A DNA stretch of 61,551 nt from Marmoricola sp. (GCA_025965315.1 JAOPXD010000173.1:1-61551), one strand, 5' to 3'. Numbered from the stretch's first letter, positions 28,188-36,310 are shown. Numbers and translations: made by a program. Notes: generated from the sequence alone by a model not told the origin.

Positions 28188-29621
28188 GTGAAAGTACTAC
28201 TGAGGTCTGATCGACGATCACAGAGAGCAATGAGGTCCCGCGAGGTGAGTTCGAAGGAACATCGCCAAGTCGAGCGTCTTGCTCAGCGCCTGCTCAAGTT
28301 CGATCTGGTGAACGTCGATGACCTGTGGCGCCTTCAAGTAGACCTGCTGACGTTGCAACATGAGATTCAGAAAGCCATCTCCAATGTGAAGGCGCTCCCG
28401 AAGACGAAGCGCGACCAAACCAAATTGGAGCGGTTGCGTAGTGCGCGATGGTCGTCTCGCCAACTTGGCGATGCGATCGCGCATGTTCTACTCCACAATG
28501 ATCGACAGTTCATCAGCGCCCATAGCGAAAACGACTCTGTTCCAATCGGCAAGCGGGACCGCGGAATGGACGGCGTGATCGCGATTGCCGAAGGGCTGTC
28601 AAACAAGGGCTGGGGATTTCCGCTGCTGCACGACATCACTGACTGCCTGCGAATCGGCGATGTCACCTTCATCCGCCGTGGACGCGAACCGGAATATGTC
28701 ACTATCGAGGTCAAGACGAAAGTTCTCAGAGAGACACCTCACGACGACGGTATGACAGAAGTTCAGGCCCAAATCATGGTTCTCACTCAACGGAACATCG
28801 ATCCAGATACTGGCCTTCCGTTGTCCGAGCAGCGCGACTTCAGCATCGACGTTGCCAATCCGCCACCAATCAACCGGATACAGCGTCAGGCAGACCGCAT
28901 GCGCCAGGCCCTGATCAAGGGAACCGCCTCAAACGGCCTGATTGAAGGTCTCGAACAGCCGACGCTCAATCTCACGGTCACGCTCTCGACCAAATCGCAT
29001 TGGAAAACCCTGCGTCGCCTGATCCGCCAGTCACGATCTGCTGGCTGGGCGGGCGCACTTGTCGATGACGGATTTTATTACCTAGTCGTCTACTCGACGG
29101 AGCCGTTCGATTCGAAGGTGCTTGAGGAAACCGACATTCTCGCAACCATCGTTGGGCGTTTCAGCCAGTCGAAGGTTGTTGAGGAACGGGCGGTCATTCT
29201 CATGCTCGTGCCGGATCGCGAGACCACGCACACCAGAGCCCATCTTCCGTATTTCCTCTACAACATCCCTCGGCGCGCCGTTTTCGACATCCTCCATGAC
29301 CGTCTACAAATCCTCGTCGTCGTTAATCCCGGGCACATCTGCGACCGACTCCGAGACGAGGGCATCGAGGTCGATGTCCGTCCACAGAAGACTGGACCTA
29401 GCGACATCGTGACCGTAAGTACCCATGAGGTTGACGGCGTCGTATACCGATCCGAGTCCCATCAGTTTCCGGCCTTCCTCGCGGACACAGTGGCTGAGTT
29501 TCACTCGATGGACTACCTCGTTGGGATGGTCAAAGGAACTCAGCGGGCAGCCGAAGTGCACCTTCCGGAGTACGCCCATCAGGTTTTGGGTCACACCCGC
29601 GAAACGTCCAAACACCTATAG
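28188..29621 (+). CDS. PD-(D/E)xK nuclease-like hypothetical protein, 477 aa
   Basis: The largest cargo gene. The N-terminal quarter is helical (MERQ-rich, possible coiled coil). In the middle, IGDVTFIRRG and TIEVKTK give Asp158...Glu174-x-Lys176, on consecutive predicted strands, the arrangement of PD-(D/E)xK nuclease cores; EVQAQI follows. The C-terminal half is alpha/beta without recognised motifs. No helicase, methylase or partner is obvious next door. A restriction or defence role is possible but unproven. ATG 28230 with AGAGAG upstream is an alternative start to GTG 28188. Its last 31 nt overlap the convergent recombinase gene. Confidence 0.75.
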   Translation: MKVLLRSDRRSQRAMRSREVSSKEHRQVERLAQRLLKFDLVNVDDLWRLQVDLLTLQHEIQKAISNVKALPKTKRDQTKLERLRSARWSSRQLGDAIAHVLLHNDRQFISAHSENDSVPIGKRDRGMDGVIAIAEGLSNKGWGFPLLHDITDCLRIGDVTFIRRGREPEYVTIEVKTKVLRETPHDDGMTEVQAQIMVLTQRNIDPDTGLPLSEQRDFSIDVANPPPINRIQRQADRMRQALIKGTASNGLIEGLEQPTLNLTVTLSTKSHWKTLRRLIRQSRSAGWAGALVDDGFYYLVVYSTEPFDSKVLEETDILATIVGRFSQSKVVEERAVILMLVPDRETTHTRAHLPYFLYNIPRRAVFDILHDRLQILVVVNPGHICDRLRDEGIEVDVRPQKTGPSDIVTVSTHEVDGVVYRSESHQFPAFLADTVAEFHSMDYLVGMVKGTQRAAEVHLPEYAHQVLGHTRETSKHL

Positions 29622-30175
29622 ACAGTTGCTCGACTGACTCCGACTACGTCAGCGATAGCCGAAACGGTGTGCTGCCCTTGCGAGTGCATGAGTCGGACGA
29701 CGTTGATCTGATCTGGCGTTAACGAAGGCTTGCGACCGGACTTGGTTCCTCGTTCACGTGCTGCCATCAACCCAGCATTGGTGCGATCAACGATGAGATC
29801 TCGTTCGAACTCTGCCAGTGCTCCGAAGATGTGGAAGACCAGTCGTCCTGTTGATGTCGTGGTGTCGATGTTCTCGTGGAGCGACTTAAAGCCGATACCC
29901 CGGTCACCGAGCATGGTGACCGTCTCCATCAGATGTTTGAGAGAACGGCCCAAACGATCAAGACGCCAAACCACGATGGTGTCGCCCTCGCGAGCAAAGT
30001 CCAACGCTGCCGACAACTGCGGACGATCTGTCTTAGTACCCGATGCGGTCTCTTCAAAGATCCGGATGCAACCAGCACCCGAGAGGGCATCGAGTTGAAG
30101 TTCAGGACTCTGCTCCCAAGTCGAGACTCGGGCGTATCCGATCAGTGCGCCGTGGCTGGTCAGCGTGCTTGTCAT
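29591..30175 (-). CDS. Small serine recombinase (resolvase/invertase family)
   Basis: A 194-aa Hin/Tn3-resolvase-type recombinase: GYARVST with catalytic Ser18, FEETASGTKTDRPQL, VVWRLDRLGRSLKHL, the long E-helix region EFERDLIVDRTNAGL, and a C-terminal helix-turn-helix (VSAIADVVGVSRATVYRCL). Such proteins resolve cointegrates or multimers, or invert segments; they are distinct from the large serine integrase at 38245. ATG 30175 chosen because the added upstream residues in the longer frame do not fit the family. Could maintain a circular form or be a remnant of another transposon; no terminal repeats found. Confidence 0.9.
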   Translation of the reverse strand: MTSTLTSHGALIGYARVSTWEQSPELQLDALSGAGCIRIFEETASGTKTDRPQLSAALDFAREGDTIVVWRLDRLGRSLKHLMETVTMLGDRGIGFKSLHENIDTTTSTGRLVFHIFGALAEFERDLIVDRTNAGLMAARERGTKSGRKPSLTPDQINVVRLMHSQGQHTVSAIADVVGVSRATVYRCLDVSRV

Positions 30176-30391
30176 AGGGAAAATTGTTGCAGAACTCGTA
30201 ATTGGGCGCAATTGTGCGACACCTATTTCGTACACGGGTTTTGAGACGCAGATTGGTCTCCGAATCGGTACTGCCGGCAGAGTGTCCGAAACCGAACGTT
30301 TGTGAGACGCCAGGGACCGGACCTTTCGCGACGCTAGGCGTAGGCGCAGAAGTTGTGGGTACCTGTTCCTGATCCAGCATGAGGAGGCGCC

Positions 30392-30817
30392 ATGCCGCGG
30401 CAGTTCATGCCCGCAGACCGGATCAAGGCTCGGCTGTTCGCGTACGGCATGTTGATCGTCTCTCTTGGGCTGGTCGTCGCGATTTGGTTCGACGGCTCCA
30501 AGTCGCTGGCGTCCGGGTTCATGCTCATCGCGGCACTCATGGCCTTCGTGTGTGCACGTATAGAGATTCGCTTACACAAGATGCGAACCGGAAAGATGCC
30601 GCTTGCTGAAATCGATGAGCCGACACCTGAGAAGAAGAGCGCCAACCGCGCTCGTGCATTCACCCTCATGAGTGTGGGGTTAGCAGGATTCTGCTTGATG
30701 GCGTTCACGGACGGTCATCTGATCACTGGTGGAGTACTGGCCATCGCAGCCGTCGCCCTGCTGGTTCCGCGATTGAGTCGGCTCCAAGGCGGCAAGTCGA
30801 ACGGGCTGAACCATTGA
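30392..30817 (+). CDS. Membrane protein, 141 aa, start of the small membrane-protein run
   Basis: Four predicted helices in two pairs: about residues 15-32 and 42-58, a polar loop (KMRTGKMPLAEIDEPTPEKK), then about 88-104 and 108-125. GAGGAGG precedes the ATG. It overlaps the next gene by 4 nt (TTGA), starting a tightly packed set of five overlapping or adjacent genes. No known family. Confidence 0.7.
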   Translation: MPRQFMPADRIKARLFAYGMLIVSLGLVVAIWFDGSKSLASGFMLIAALMAFVCARIEIRLHKMRTGKMPLAEIDEPTPEKKSANRARAFTLMSVGLAGFCLMAFTDGHLITGGVLAIAAVALLVPRLSRLQGGKSNGLNH

Positions 30818-31125
30818 GCGGCCACGCCACTGCGGTTCTTCTGCTCGTTGTCATTGTTGCGCTCGTGGTCGCGATCCAAGTTGCTGCTCGAAGACGAAGG
30901 TCCCAAGGTCGAACAGCCGCGAGTACGCCTGCAAAGCGCGCGGTCATGGCGCTCTATCTCTGGGGTCTCGGGTTCACGGGTTCGGCCCTATTGATCGAGG
31001 CGGTCGTGACGCTCAGCAAGGGGAACAAAGGCGAATCGTTGGCGTGCTTCGGTGCGGCTACGGCGATCCTGCTCATTGTTCTATGGCTGCGTCGGGCACA
31101 AGGCGTTGAAATTGGATCGCGATGA
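30814..31125 (+). CDS. Membrane protein, 103 aa, module copy 1 gene A
   Basis: TTG start in the TTGA overlap. One N-terminal helix (VLLLVVIVALVVAIQVA), a basic linker RRRRSQGR, then two helices (ALYLWGLGFTGSALLIEAVV and ATAILLIVLWLRR). Overlaps the following 72-aa gene by 4 nt (ATGA). Its topology and position match the 113-aa protein at 31356, suggesting a duplicated gene pair, though sequence similarity of these larger partners is weak by eye. Confidence 0.65.
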   Translation: MSGHATAVLLLVVIVALVVAIQVAARRRRSQGRTAASTPAKRAVMALYLWGLGFTGSALLIEAVVTLSKGNKGESLACFGAATAILLIVLWLRRAQGVEIGSR

Positions 31126-31340
31126 AGTTGCTTGGGGCGATTCTCGGGACCGTCGTCGTGTTTGGCGGAGTGAGCCTGTTCACCGCGAAGGTGCTTGCTC
31201 CGGTGCTGGCGCCTCGAAATGGTCCAAACACCCCTGAAAGTCGTCAACGCCAAGCCGACAACATCGCCAAACCGTTCTTGATGATCATGGGCTTGATGAT
31301 GGTCGTCTTGATCTTGATGGCCGTCGCCATCGTGCACTAG
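31122..31340 (+). CDS. Membrane protein, 72 aa, module copy 1 gene B
   Basis: N-terminal helix (GAILGTVVVFGGVSLFTAKV), a short polar loop with proline (APRNGPNTPESRQRQ), then a conserved segment IAKPF followed by a Met/Val/Leu helix ending AVAIVH. The tail and overall length match the 73-aa protein at 31694 (IAKPF, MVV/TVV, MAVAIV/MAVAVI), so the two are paralogues. Function unknown; two-helix hairpin membrane protein. Confidence 0.7.
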   Translation: MKLLGAILGTVVVFGGVSLFTAKVLAPVLAPRNGPNTPESRQRQADNIAKPFLMIMGLMMVVLILMAVAIVH

Positions 31341-31355
31341 AGCGGAGACCAACCG

Positions 31356-31697
31356 ATGCCATTGGCGATAGCGGGAGCAGTCTTCGCAATCAGCATGGTC
31401 CTGCTCGTCGTAGACCACTACCTCGGGAAGCGACTTCCTGAGGACCATATTTTGCGGCGTGCAACGCTGTATCGCCAACCTGAAAGCGAACGGGCCTATC
31501 TGCGCCAAGCAGCGGTTGGGCAGAGGTTGATGCTTGGCTTTGGTGCGGCACTCTTGCTACTGGGTGTAGCCGGTGACCACAACGGCGACCGAGTGCGAAT
31601 AGCCGTCGTCGGTGTTTGTATATTGCTGGTGCTTGCTATCGGCATCAGGTGGGTCATCCGGATCAAGCGGAAGCAGTTCAAAGGACTAGAACCATGA
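31356..31697 (+). CDS. Membrane protein, 113 aa, module copy 2 gene A
   Basis: Helix near the N-terminus (IAGAVFAISMVLLVVDHYL), a charged middle (RATLYRQPESERAYLRQ), then two helices (LMLGFGAALLLLGVAG and VVGVCILLVLAIGIRWVI). Starts 15 nt after the previous gene and overlaps the next by 4 nt (ATGA). Same gene order and topology as the 30814/31122 pair. Confidence 0.65.
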   Translation: MPLAIAGAVFAISMVLLVVDHYLGKRLPEDHILRRATLYRQPESERAYLRQAAVGQRLMLGFGAALLLLGVAGDHNGDRVRIAVVGVCILLVLAIGIRWVIRIKRKQFKGLEP

Positions 31698-31915
31698 CGC
31701 TCTTGTGGACCGTCATCGGCATTCTCGCTGTCATGGCTGCCCTGACATGGTTCGTTCTTAAGGTTGATGGACCGAGGACGATGGTTCCTCGGCGTGGGAA
31801 GCCGACACCAACGAGCGGCAAAGAAGAGATACAGAAGATTGCCAAGCCATTCATGGTTTTCATGTCCGCAATGACTGTGGTCATCGTGGCTATGGCTGTC
31901 GCTGTCATCCGCTAA
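31694..31915 (+). CDS. Membrane protein, 73 aa, module copy 2 gene B (paralogue of 31122)
   Basis: MTLLWTVIGILAVMAALTWF forms the first helix, then a basic/Pro loop (GPRTMVPRRGKPTPTSG), EEIQKIAKPF, and a second helix ending AVAVIR. The aligned IAKPF...VV...MAVA residues and equal length mark it as a paralogue of the 72-aa protein. The ATG is fixed by the 4-nt overlap with the preceding stop. Confidence 0.7.
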   Translation: MTLLWTVIGILAVMAALTWFVLKVDGPRTMVPRRGKPTPTSGKEEIQKIAKPFMVFMSAMTVVIVAMAVAVIR

Positions 31916-31934
31916 GCAGGCAAGGAGGCGCTGT

Positions 31935-32108
31935 GTGACGACGCGGAAGGTTCTCTACTACCTTGGCTCCGTCGTCTTGACTGTCGCGCTGACGGTGATC
32001 CTGCACTTCACACAGCCGGGACTGACACTCGCCCCGGTTTTTCTGATGCTCGCGTCTTGGACAGCCGATTTCTTAAAGGCCAAGGCAACGTCGCGTCGTG
32101 ACCGCTAG
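31935..32108 (+). CDS. Small membrane protein, 57 aa
   Basis: Begins MTTRKVLYYLGSVVLTVALT and has two hydrophobic helices separated by HFTQPGLTLAP, ending KAKATSRRDR. AAGGAGG is 8 nt ahead of the GTG. It is the last member of the run, 19 nt after the 73-aa gene. No family recognised. Confidence 0.6.
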   Translation: MTTRKVLYYLGSVVLTVALTVILHFTQPGLTLAPVFLMLASWTADFLKAKATSRRDR

Positions 32109-32178
32109 TGCAGGGATTGCTCACAGTCGGAGACCCGATGTTCGACCGGTGGCCCAGACATTGACGCGTCGCTCGGAC

Positions 32179-32184
32179 TAGATT
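32179..32184 (+). promoter_or_regulatory. -10 box of a probable leaderless transcript
   Basis: TAGATT lies 7 nt before the ATG of the 148-aa gene, and no ribosome-binding site is present. Confidence 0.4.
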
Positions 32185-32191
32185 CCACCGC

Positions 32192-32638
32192 ATGGGGTTC
32201 TTCGGCACGTACGTATATGACGGCAGCGACTGGTACGAAGTCGATCCGGACAAGGTGCCTGCGGGAAGGCTCAGCCCACCATCGCTTTGGGTCCAGATTC
32301 ATGACAGTGACTTCGCGGTCTTGGTCTATGCGCCGTACGAGCCGGGTACCGGGATCGCATTCCTTGGTGACACACCACGCACCTACTTCGAAGATCCAAT
32401 TGCGTCGATACCAACTGACGTGGCAACCGAGGCGACGGGTTTGGCCGCTTGGGTAGCGACGGTACTCGGGAACGTCGGCCCTCAACCTGATCAGATCCAG
32501 GGTTGGTTGGCACAGGACGACATGGATGATGAGTCAGCCGATACCGGGATAGATGACGATGCAGGTTACGTCGAGAACAAGGTTTCGAAGTTCCTGATGT
32601 TCCTCGGTCTACCGGTCCCTGCTGGGCTTCCGCACTGA
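32192..32638 (+). CDS. Hypothetical acidic protein, 148 aa
   Basis: Opens MGFFGTYVYDGSDWYEVDPD, then a beta-rich core (LWVQIHDSDFAVLVYAPY, GIAFLGDTPRTYFED) and an acidic tail with DDMDDESADTGIDDDAGY. Aromatic-rich N-terminus and low pI recall small immunity-like proteins, but no toxin gene is adjacent. No family recognised. Confidence 0.65.
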   Translation: MGFFGTYVYDGSDWYEVDPDKVPAGRLSPPSLWVQIHDSDFAVLVYAPYEPGTGIAFLGDTPRTYFEDPIASIPTDVATEATGLAAWVATVLGNVGPQPDQIQGWLAQDDMDDESADTGIDDDAGYVENKVSKFLMFLGLPVPAGLPH

Positions 32639-32682
32639 CCGACGAAACGACTCCCAACGCGGCTGTCCACCTTGTTCCGGAC

Positions 32683-32904
32683 TTAGAGCGATGGACCCTG
32701 TTCAAGGCGTCGATTCCATTCGGCTTCGATGTTGGCCTCAACCTTGGCTTTTACTTCTGCGTGGAAGCGTTCGCGTTCAGCATTCCAGCGTGCAGCCATT
32801 CGCCGGTAGCCCTTGCGGTAGCCGATGCCGTGGCCCACGTAGATCCCCACACTGGCCCAGATGATCCACGCAAGTGCCTGTTGCATGTCCGAGTTCATGG
32901 CCAA
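32683..32904 (-). CDS. Membrane-anchored coiled-coil protein, 73 aa
   Basis: One N-terminal helix with Gly pattern (AWIIWASVGIYVGHGIGYRKGYRR) followed by an Ala/Glu/Lys/Arg-rich helix (MAARWNAERERFHAEVKAKV) likely to form a coiled coil. ATG 32898 (MNSDMQQ) is an equally good start. Function unknown. Confidence 0.6.
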   Translation of the reverse strand: MAMNSDMQQALAWIIWASVGIYVGHGIGYRKGYRRMAARWNAERERFHAEVKAKVEANIEAEWNRRLEQGPSL

Positions 32905-33041
32905 GATGCTACGTCCACAATAAGGATATTTCGGGCGTTCAAGGTGGCGTGTTTGCTCGATGGATCCCAGTCACATAGCGAATGGGTGGGGCTCGGGTCG
33001 GAGTGACCTGTCAGCAACCGAGCACACGCATCGACTTCTAG

Positions 33042-33551
33042 TCAGTCGAGGTCTTGGTTCTGCATGTCCAGTTCGCGTCTGCGGTATTGGCTCGCGATGT
33101 CTCCGGTTTGCCAGTACGAGAGGAACAGCGGAACTGCTTCGGCAGCGGTGAATACTTCGACGTCGTATACGAGCGTTGAGTAAGTGTCCCACCGGATTTC
33201 CTCGGTCGGTGACGGGGCGATGGTGTCGCTCTTTCGAACTACGAAATGTTTGTGTGCGCGTTGGTCCGGAATGCGAATCTCCACGGTCATGCGGTCCCGG
33301 GACCCTGCTGCCTGTATGTAGTGCTCGGGCCAGTGTTTGCGATTCACACGCTCGAACGTGGTTGCTGGCGGTAGTTCCCACAAGTTGATTGAGTACCGGG
33401 TGGAGCCGTTCAGGCGGTCAAGGTAGCCGGCGATCTCTTGTTCTACTGGCTCCCTCGTCGGCAACACCTTCAGTTCCATACTCGTCCGACCATTCAGCGT
33501 TACGGCGCACTTTCGGTCGGTGCGACCGGGTTCGTTGGTCATGTGGGCCAT
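33042..33551 (-). CDS. Hypothetical protein, 169 aa
   Basis: Soluble alpha/beta protein: MELKVLPTREPVEQEIAGYL, then TRYSINLWELPPATTFERV, DRMTVEIRI, VVRKSDTIAPSP, YSTLVYDVEVFTAAEAVPLF and a charged C-terminus. Lower G+C codon use like the rest of the element. Start uncertain between residues 1, 4 and 25. No family recognised. Confidence 0.6.
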   Translation of the reverse strand: MAHMTNEPGRTDRKCAVTLNGRTSMELKVLPTREPVEQEIAGYLDRLNGSTRYSINLWELPPATTFERVNRKHWPEHYIQAAGSRDRMTVEIRIPDQRAHKHFVVRKSDTIAPSPTEEIRWDTYSTLVYDVEVFTAAEAVPLFLSYWQTGDIASQYRRRELDMQNQDLD

Positions 33552-33684
33552 CGTCGCATCGGAGAGGTTAAGTCCGACCCGTTGAGACAGAGGTCTTGCT
33601 CATCGTCACCAAACACCGACATGGCGCAGGAACCTGAGCCCACGTACTCAGGGCAACGCCGGTGCATGCTGACAAAGTCGAAAT

Positions 33685-34119
33685 ATGTACTCAGTCCTCG
33701 CATTCGTGCCGACGTTCGCGGTCAACGTCGTGCTCGGATTGCCTGCCTACTTCATCTTGTTCGTGTTCTCGTACTACGACGGCGATGGCCCTGAGAATCA
33801 CATTGTGTTCCTGACGTTGATCGCGATCTTTGCCTGCGTGTGTGGGCTGGTGCAGGTCTTCGTGCCGTCCCGTGCTGATCCATCATTAGGGCGACGAATG
33901 AAGTTCGGTGTCCTTGCATCGCTTGCCCTGAACTCAGCAGTGGTGGGCGTCGGCAGCATCGTGAGTTCCGCCAATAAGGACCAGAACTCAGTGTCAGTTC
34001 ACTTCTCGACCACGACTGATGTGCTGGTGCCAACGGGACTCTTCCTTGCCGCCGTCGGATTTGCTGTCATGGCGCGACGGCTCAGCCCTTACATTCGAAC
34101 TCGGTCCAGGCGCAACTGA
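33685..34119 (+). CDS. Membrane protein, 144 aa
   Basis: Four predicted helices (residues about 4-29, 40-59, 74-94, 111-131), with short charged loops and a basic C-terminus RTRSRRN. Loop 3 (SSANKDQNSVSVHFSTTTD) is probably extracellular. No known family. Confidence 0.6.
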   Translation: MYSVLAFVPTFAVNVVLGLPAYFILFVFSYYDGDGPENHIVFLTLIAIFACVCGLVQVFVPSRADPSLGRRMKFGVLASLALNSAVVGVGSIVSSANKDQNSVSVHFSTTTDVLVPTGLFLAAVGFAVMARRLSPYIRTRSRRN

Positions 34120-34184
34120 CCTTCCGTAGCGGGACTTCGGGTTGGTGCTCACAATCCGAGCCATTGAGGTGAGACGCTTTCAAG

Positions 34185-34379
34185 ATGTCGATAGTTGAAG
34201 TTCGCCTTACCGGCTTCCGGGTCAGCGGTGGAGATGAAGTTGCGTTGCCTCGCTCTGGAGTCACATGCATCGTTGGCGGGAACAACGTCGGTAAGTCTCA
34301 ACTTTTGCGCGAGATCGCGGCACGCGCTATCGACGTGAACCAAGCGTCTTCGCTGGTGAATCGATCTGATGACCACTGA
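34185..34379 (+). pseudogene. Truncated P-loop ATPase (AAA/ABC/OLD-like N-terminus)
   Basis: Starts like a full ATPase: MSIVEVRLTGFRVSGGDEV, then VTCIVGGNNVGKSQLLREIA with a complete Walker A (GGNNVGKS). The frame ends after 64 residues, right after the P-loop helix. No Walker B, signature or later ATPase motif follows in any frame up to 34700. It is either a deletion remnant of a long ATPase (for example an OLD/AAA_15-type defence protein) or, less likely, a small intact P-loop protein. Confidence 0.65.
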
Positions 34380-34659
34380 CTTGCTGGCAGCGATGGCCGC
34401 ACATATGAAGGAGCCGTTCCCTTCGATTGAAAAGGGAGGCTATGGCGAGGTGGATTGCGTCCTGATCGATGCTGACATCTACGGCTACGGTTTGATGGCG
34501 AGTGAGGGTGACCTGACCGGCATTCATCGAGCCCGACTTCAGAAGGCACGCGACAAACTAGATCGTTCGATCAATGCGTTTCCTGCCGAGGCACGGCCTT
34601 ACTACCTGCTCGTCCTACGCATCGCTGATCTGGCCTTAGACGCTGATCATGCGTTGTGA
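34369..34659 (+). CDS. Hypothetical protein, 96 aa
   Basis: ATG overlaps the end of the truncated ATPase. Sequence MTTDLLAAMAAHMKEPFPSIEKGGYGEVDCVLIDADIYGYGLMAS then an amphipathic helix (KARDKLDRSINAFPAEARPYY); soluble, helical. May be the downstream partner whose frame was joined to the ATPase by deletion. No family recognised. Confidence 0.5.
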   Translation: MTTDLLAAMAAHMKEPFPSIEKGGYGEVDCVLIDADIYGYGLMASEGDLTGIHRARLQKARDKLDRSINAFPAEARPYYLLVLRIADLALDADHAL

Positions 34660-34695
34660 TCGCGTCGGTCAGGTCGGCTATAGAGGGAAGGTTTC

Positions 34696-35103
34696 GTGAG
34701 TGTCCTGATCGCGACCGCGATCAGCAACGGTCCTGTCGTCCCCGGCTGGGCCCTTCCGACATGCATCGGTTTCACAATCTTTGAGGCATTGATGGACTGG
34801 CGGTTTCGCACCGGCTGGAAGATTCTCAGAGGACGGTTGGCGATCAGACGTGAAATGTTCGATCTCTACATCTCGTACTCCTACGCGGCTTTCCCCGCGA
34901 TCTTCGGCGGGCTCTCGATCAGTGGGCTCTTTCTGATCTACCAAATTTGGCCGAATGCCACGAGTGTCCCTTTCAAGACTGCGATCTTCACACTTGACGC
35001 CATGTTCGTCGGCTCAGGGGGCTGGTCAATTAAGGAGTTCCTGTCTCCATCCAAGAGCCGGGAACCTGAATGGCTTCGTGCCTATAGACACCATGGTCGT
35101 TAG
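34696..35103 (+). CDS. Membrane protein, 135 aa
   Basis: GTG start. Two or three hydrophobic segments (about residues 18-33, 62-82 and a weaker one near 93-110) with a polar linker (RFRTGWKILRGRLAIRREMFDLYISYSYAAF) and a basic/acidic tail. No motif recognised. Confidence 0.5.
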   Translation: MSVLIATAISNGPVVPGWALPTCIGFTIFEALMDWRFRTGWKILRGRLAIRREMFDLYISYSYAAFPAIFGGLSISGLFLIYQIWPNATSVPFKTAIFTLDAMFVGSGGWSIKEFLSPSKSREPEWLRAYRHHGR

Positions 35104-35348
35104 GACACGCAGCGCTCAAAACGAGTCGATACAGCCCTCAAATAGTGCAAATGTGCCAATTTTGGTCAGATTCCTGACAAAACACGCTCAAAATTCATTA
35201 AAACGACACTGAATATGATGTATCAGTACCGTTATGAGCGTGTTCTCGGAGCATAGTCATCGTATGGTCATCATTGACATAGGCGATCTGGCGTTAGAGA
35301 TATCTGAACGGTGTTGGAGTGAACTTCCAGATGTACCGCCGCATGTGA
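35104..35348. other. AT-rich noncoding gap
   Basis: The most AT-rich short stretch so far in the element, with scattered AT runs (CAAAATTCATTAAAAC near 35188-35203) and no open frame of note. It lies between a plus-strand and a minus-strand gene that converge here. Could hold termination signals; no repeat array was seen. Confidence 0.35.
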
Positions 35349-35888
35349 TCACCCTGTCGGCAGGAAGAACGCCCACGCATTGTTCGACATCTCGCCTGCA
35401 GCAAATCTGACGACTCGGTCCGGGGTCTGAATCACCCACACGGCAGCAGTGTGACGCTGATGCGGGTACTGGGGATGCGCCACTTGAATCGATTCATGTT
35501 GTGAGACCCAGTTGTAGTCCCACGGATTGATTCCATCCAGGTCGTAAGTGGCGCCATCTGAGCACATGCCTACGGTTCGCCAACCCGGCGTCACTGGCGC
35601 GTTACTGATCGACATGATTCTCGGCTTCTCGGTGTTCATCGGGCTCGAAGGTGGTTCAACCAGTTCCCAATCGGTGACCACCGCGAACAGGACGGCTGCG
35701 CGCAATGCCGTCAAGATTCCGAACATGACCACAAGCAGGATCATCAGGGCCAGCACCCAACCAGAGTTGCCGGAGAGGTTTCGAGCGATCACGAACAGTG
35801 CGAAACCATTTGCCGCAACACTGATCGTCACGTTCAGCACAGCCCGACCCTTCGAAGCGGGTGGTGACTTCCGAGATCGTCTGAACAC
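35349..35888 (-). CDS. Membrane protein with soluble C-terminal domain, 179 aa
   Basis: Two helices near the N-terminus (VTISVAANGFALFVIARNL and WVLALMILLVVMFGILTAL) plus a third hydrophobic stretch (AAVLFAVVTDW), then a soluble domain with many aromatic residues (WDYNWVSQHESIQVAH; VIQTPDRVVRFAAGE). No family recognised. Confidence 0.6.
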   Translation of the reverse strand: MFRRSRKSPPASKGRAVLNVTISVAANGFALFVIARNLSGNSGWVLALMILLVVMFGILTALRAAVLFAVVTDWELVEPPSSPMNTEKPRIMSISNAPVTPGWRTVGMCSDGATYDLDGINPWDYNWVSQHESIQVAHPQYPHQRHTAAVWVIQTPDRVVRFAAGEMSNNAWAFFLPTG

Positions 35889-36039
35889 ATGTCGAGGGTA
35901 CGCAGGTGCTCAGGTCAATGAGATCTCGGCCAAGCACTGCGTCCAGTCAGCATTAGGTAATCCTTGGACCACCCTTGGCAGGTCCTTATTAGAGATCAAC
36001 GCAGTCAAGGACGTCGTCTTCTTCACCGGATATGCAGAA

Positions 36040-36085
36040 GACCCGGCGAGGCATGTCTTCACATACTTCGCCGGGTCATCATTTT
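36040..36085. terminator. Intrinsic terminator hairpin
   Basis: GACCCGGCGA (36040-36049) pairs with TCGCCGGGTC (36068-36077), loop 18 nt, followed on the plus strand by ATCATTTTG. Both neighbouring genes are on the minus strand, so it more probably separates them; it may act both ways. Confidence 0.55.
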
Positions 36086-36115
36086 GATGCTCATCATGAC
36101 ATCTCCTGATGATGG

Positions 36116-36310
36116 TCAGGCCGCATCCTTCTTCGGACGGGTCTTCGTCACAGCGATAACCCGCAGGTCGGATAGTTGAAGAGCCGTCACATAGTTCTCA
36201 TGTAAGTCCCACTCGACCGCGGTACCAACCATCTCTGGAATCTCATATAGGCCCGTGTACTTGATCGAGAACGTTATAAACAGTTCTGAATCTTTTGTCT
36301 CTTCTGACAT
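36116..36310 (-). CDS. Hypothetical protein, 64 aa
   Basis: Small soluble beta-rich protein: MSEETKDSELFITFSIKYTG, then GTAVEWDLHENYVTALQLSDLRVIAVTKTRPKKDAA. AAAGGGGG lies 8 nt before the ATG, a good ribosome-binding site. A terminator hairpin follows on its strand. No family recognised. Confidence 0.6.
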   Translation of the reverse strand: MSEETKDSELFITFSIKYTGLYEIPEMVGTAVEWDLHENYVTALQLSDLRVIAVTKTRPKKDAA

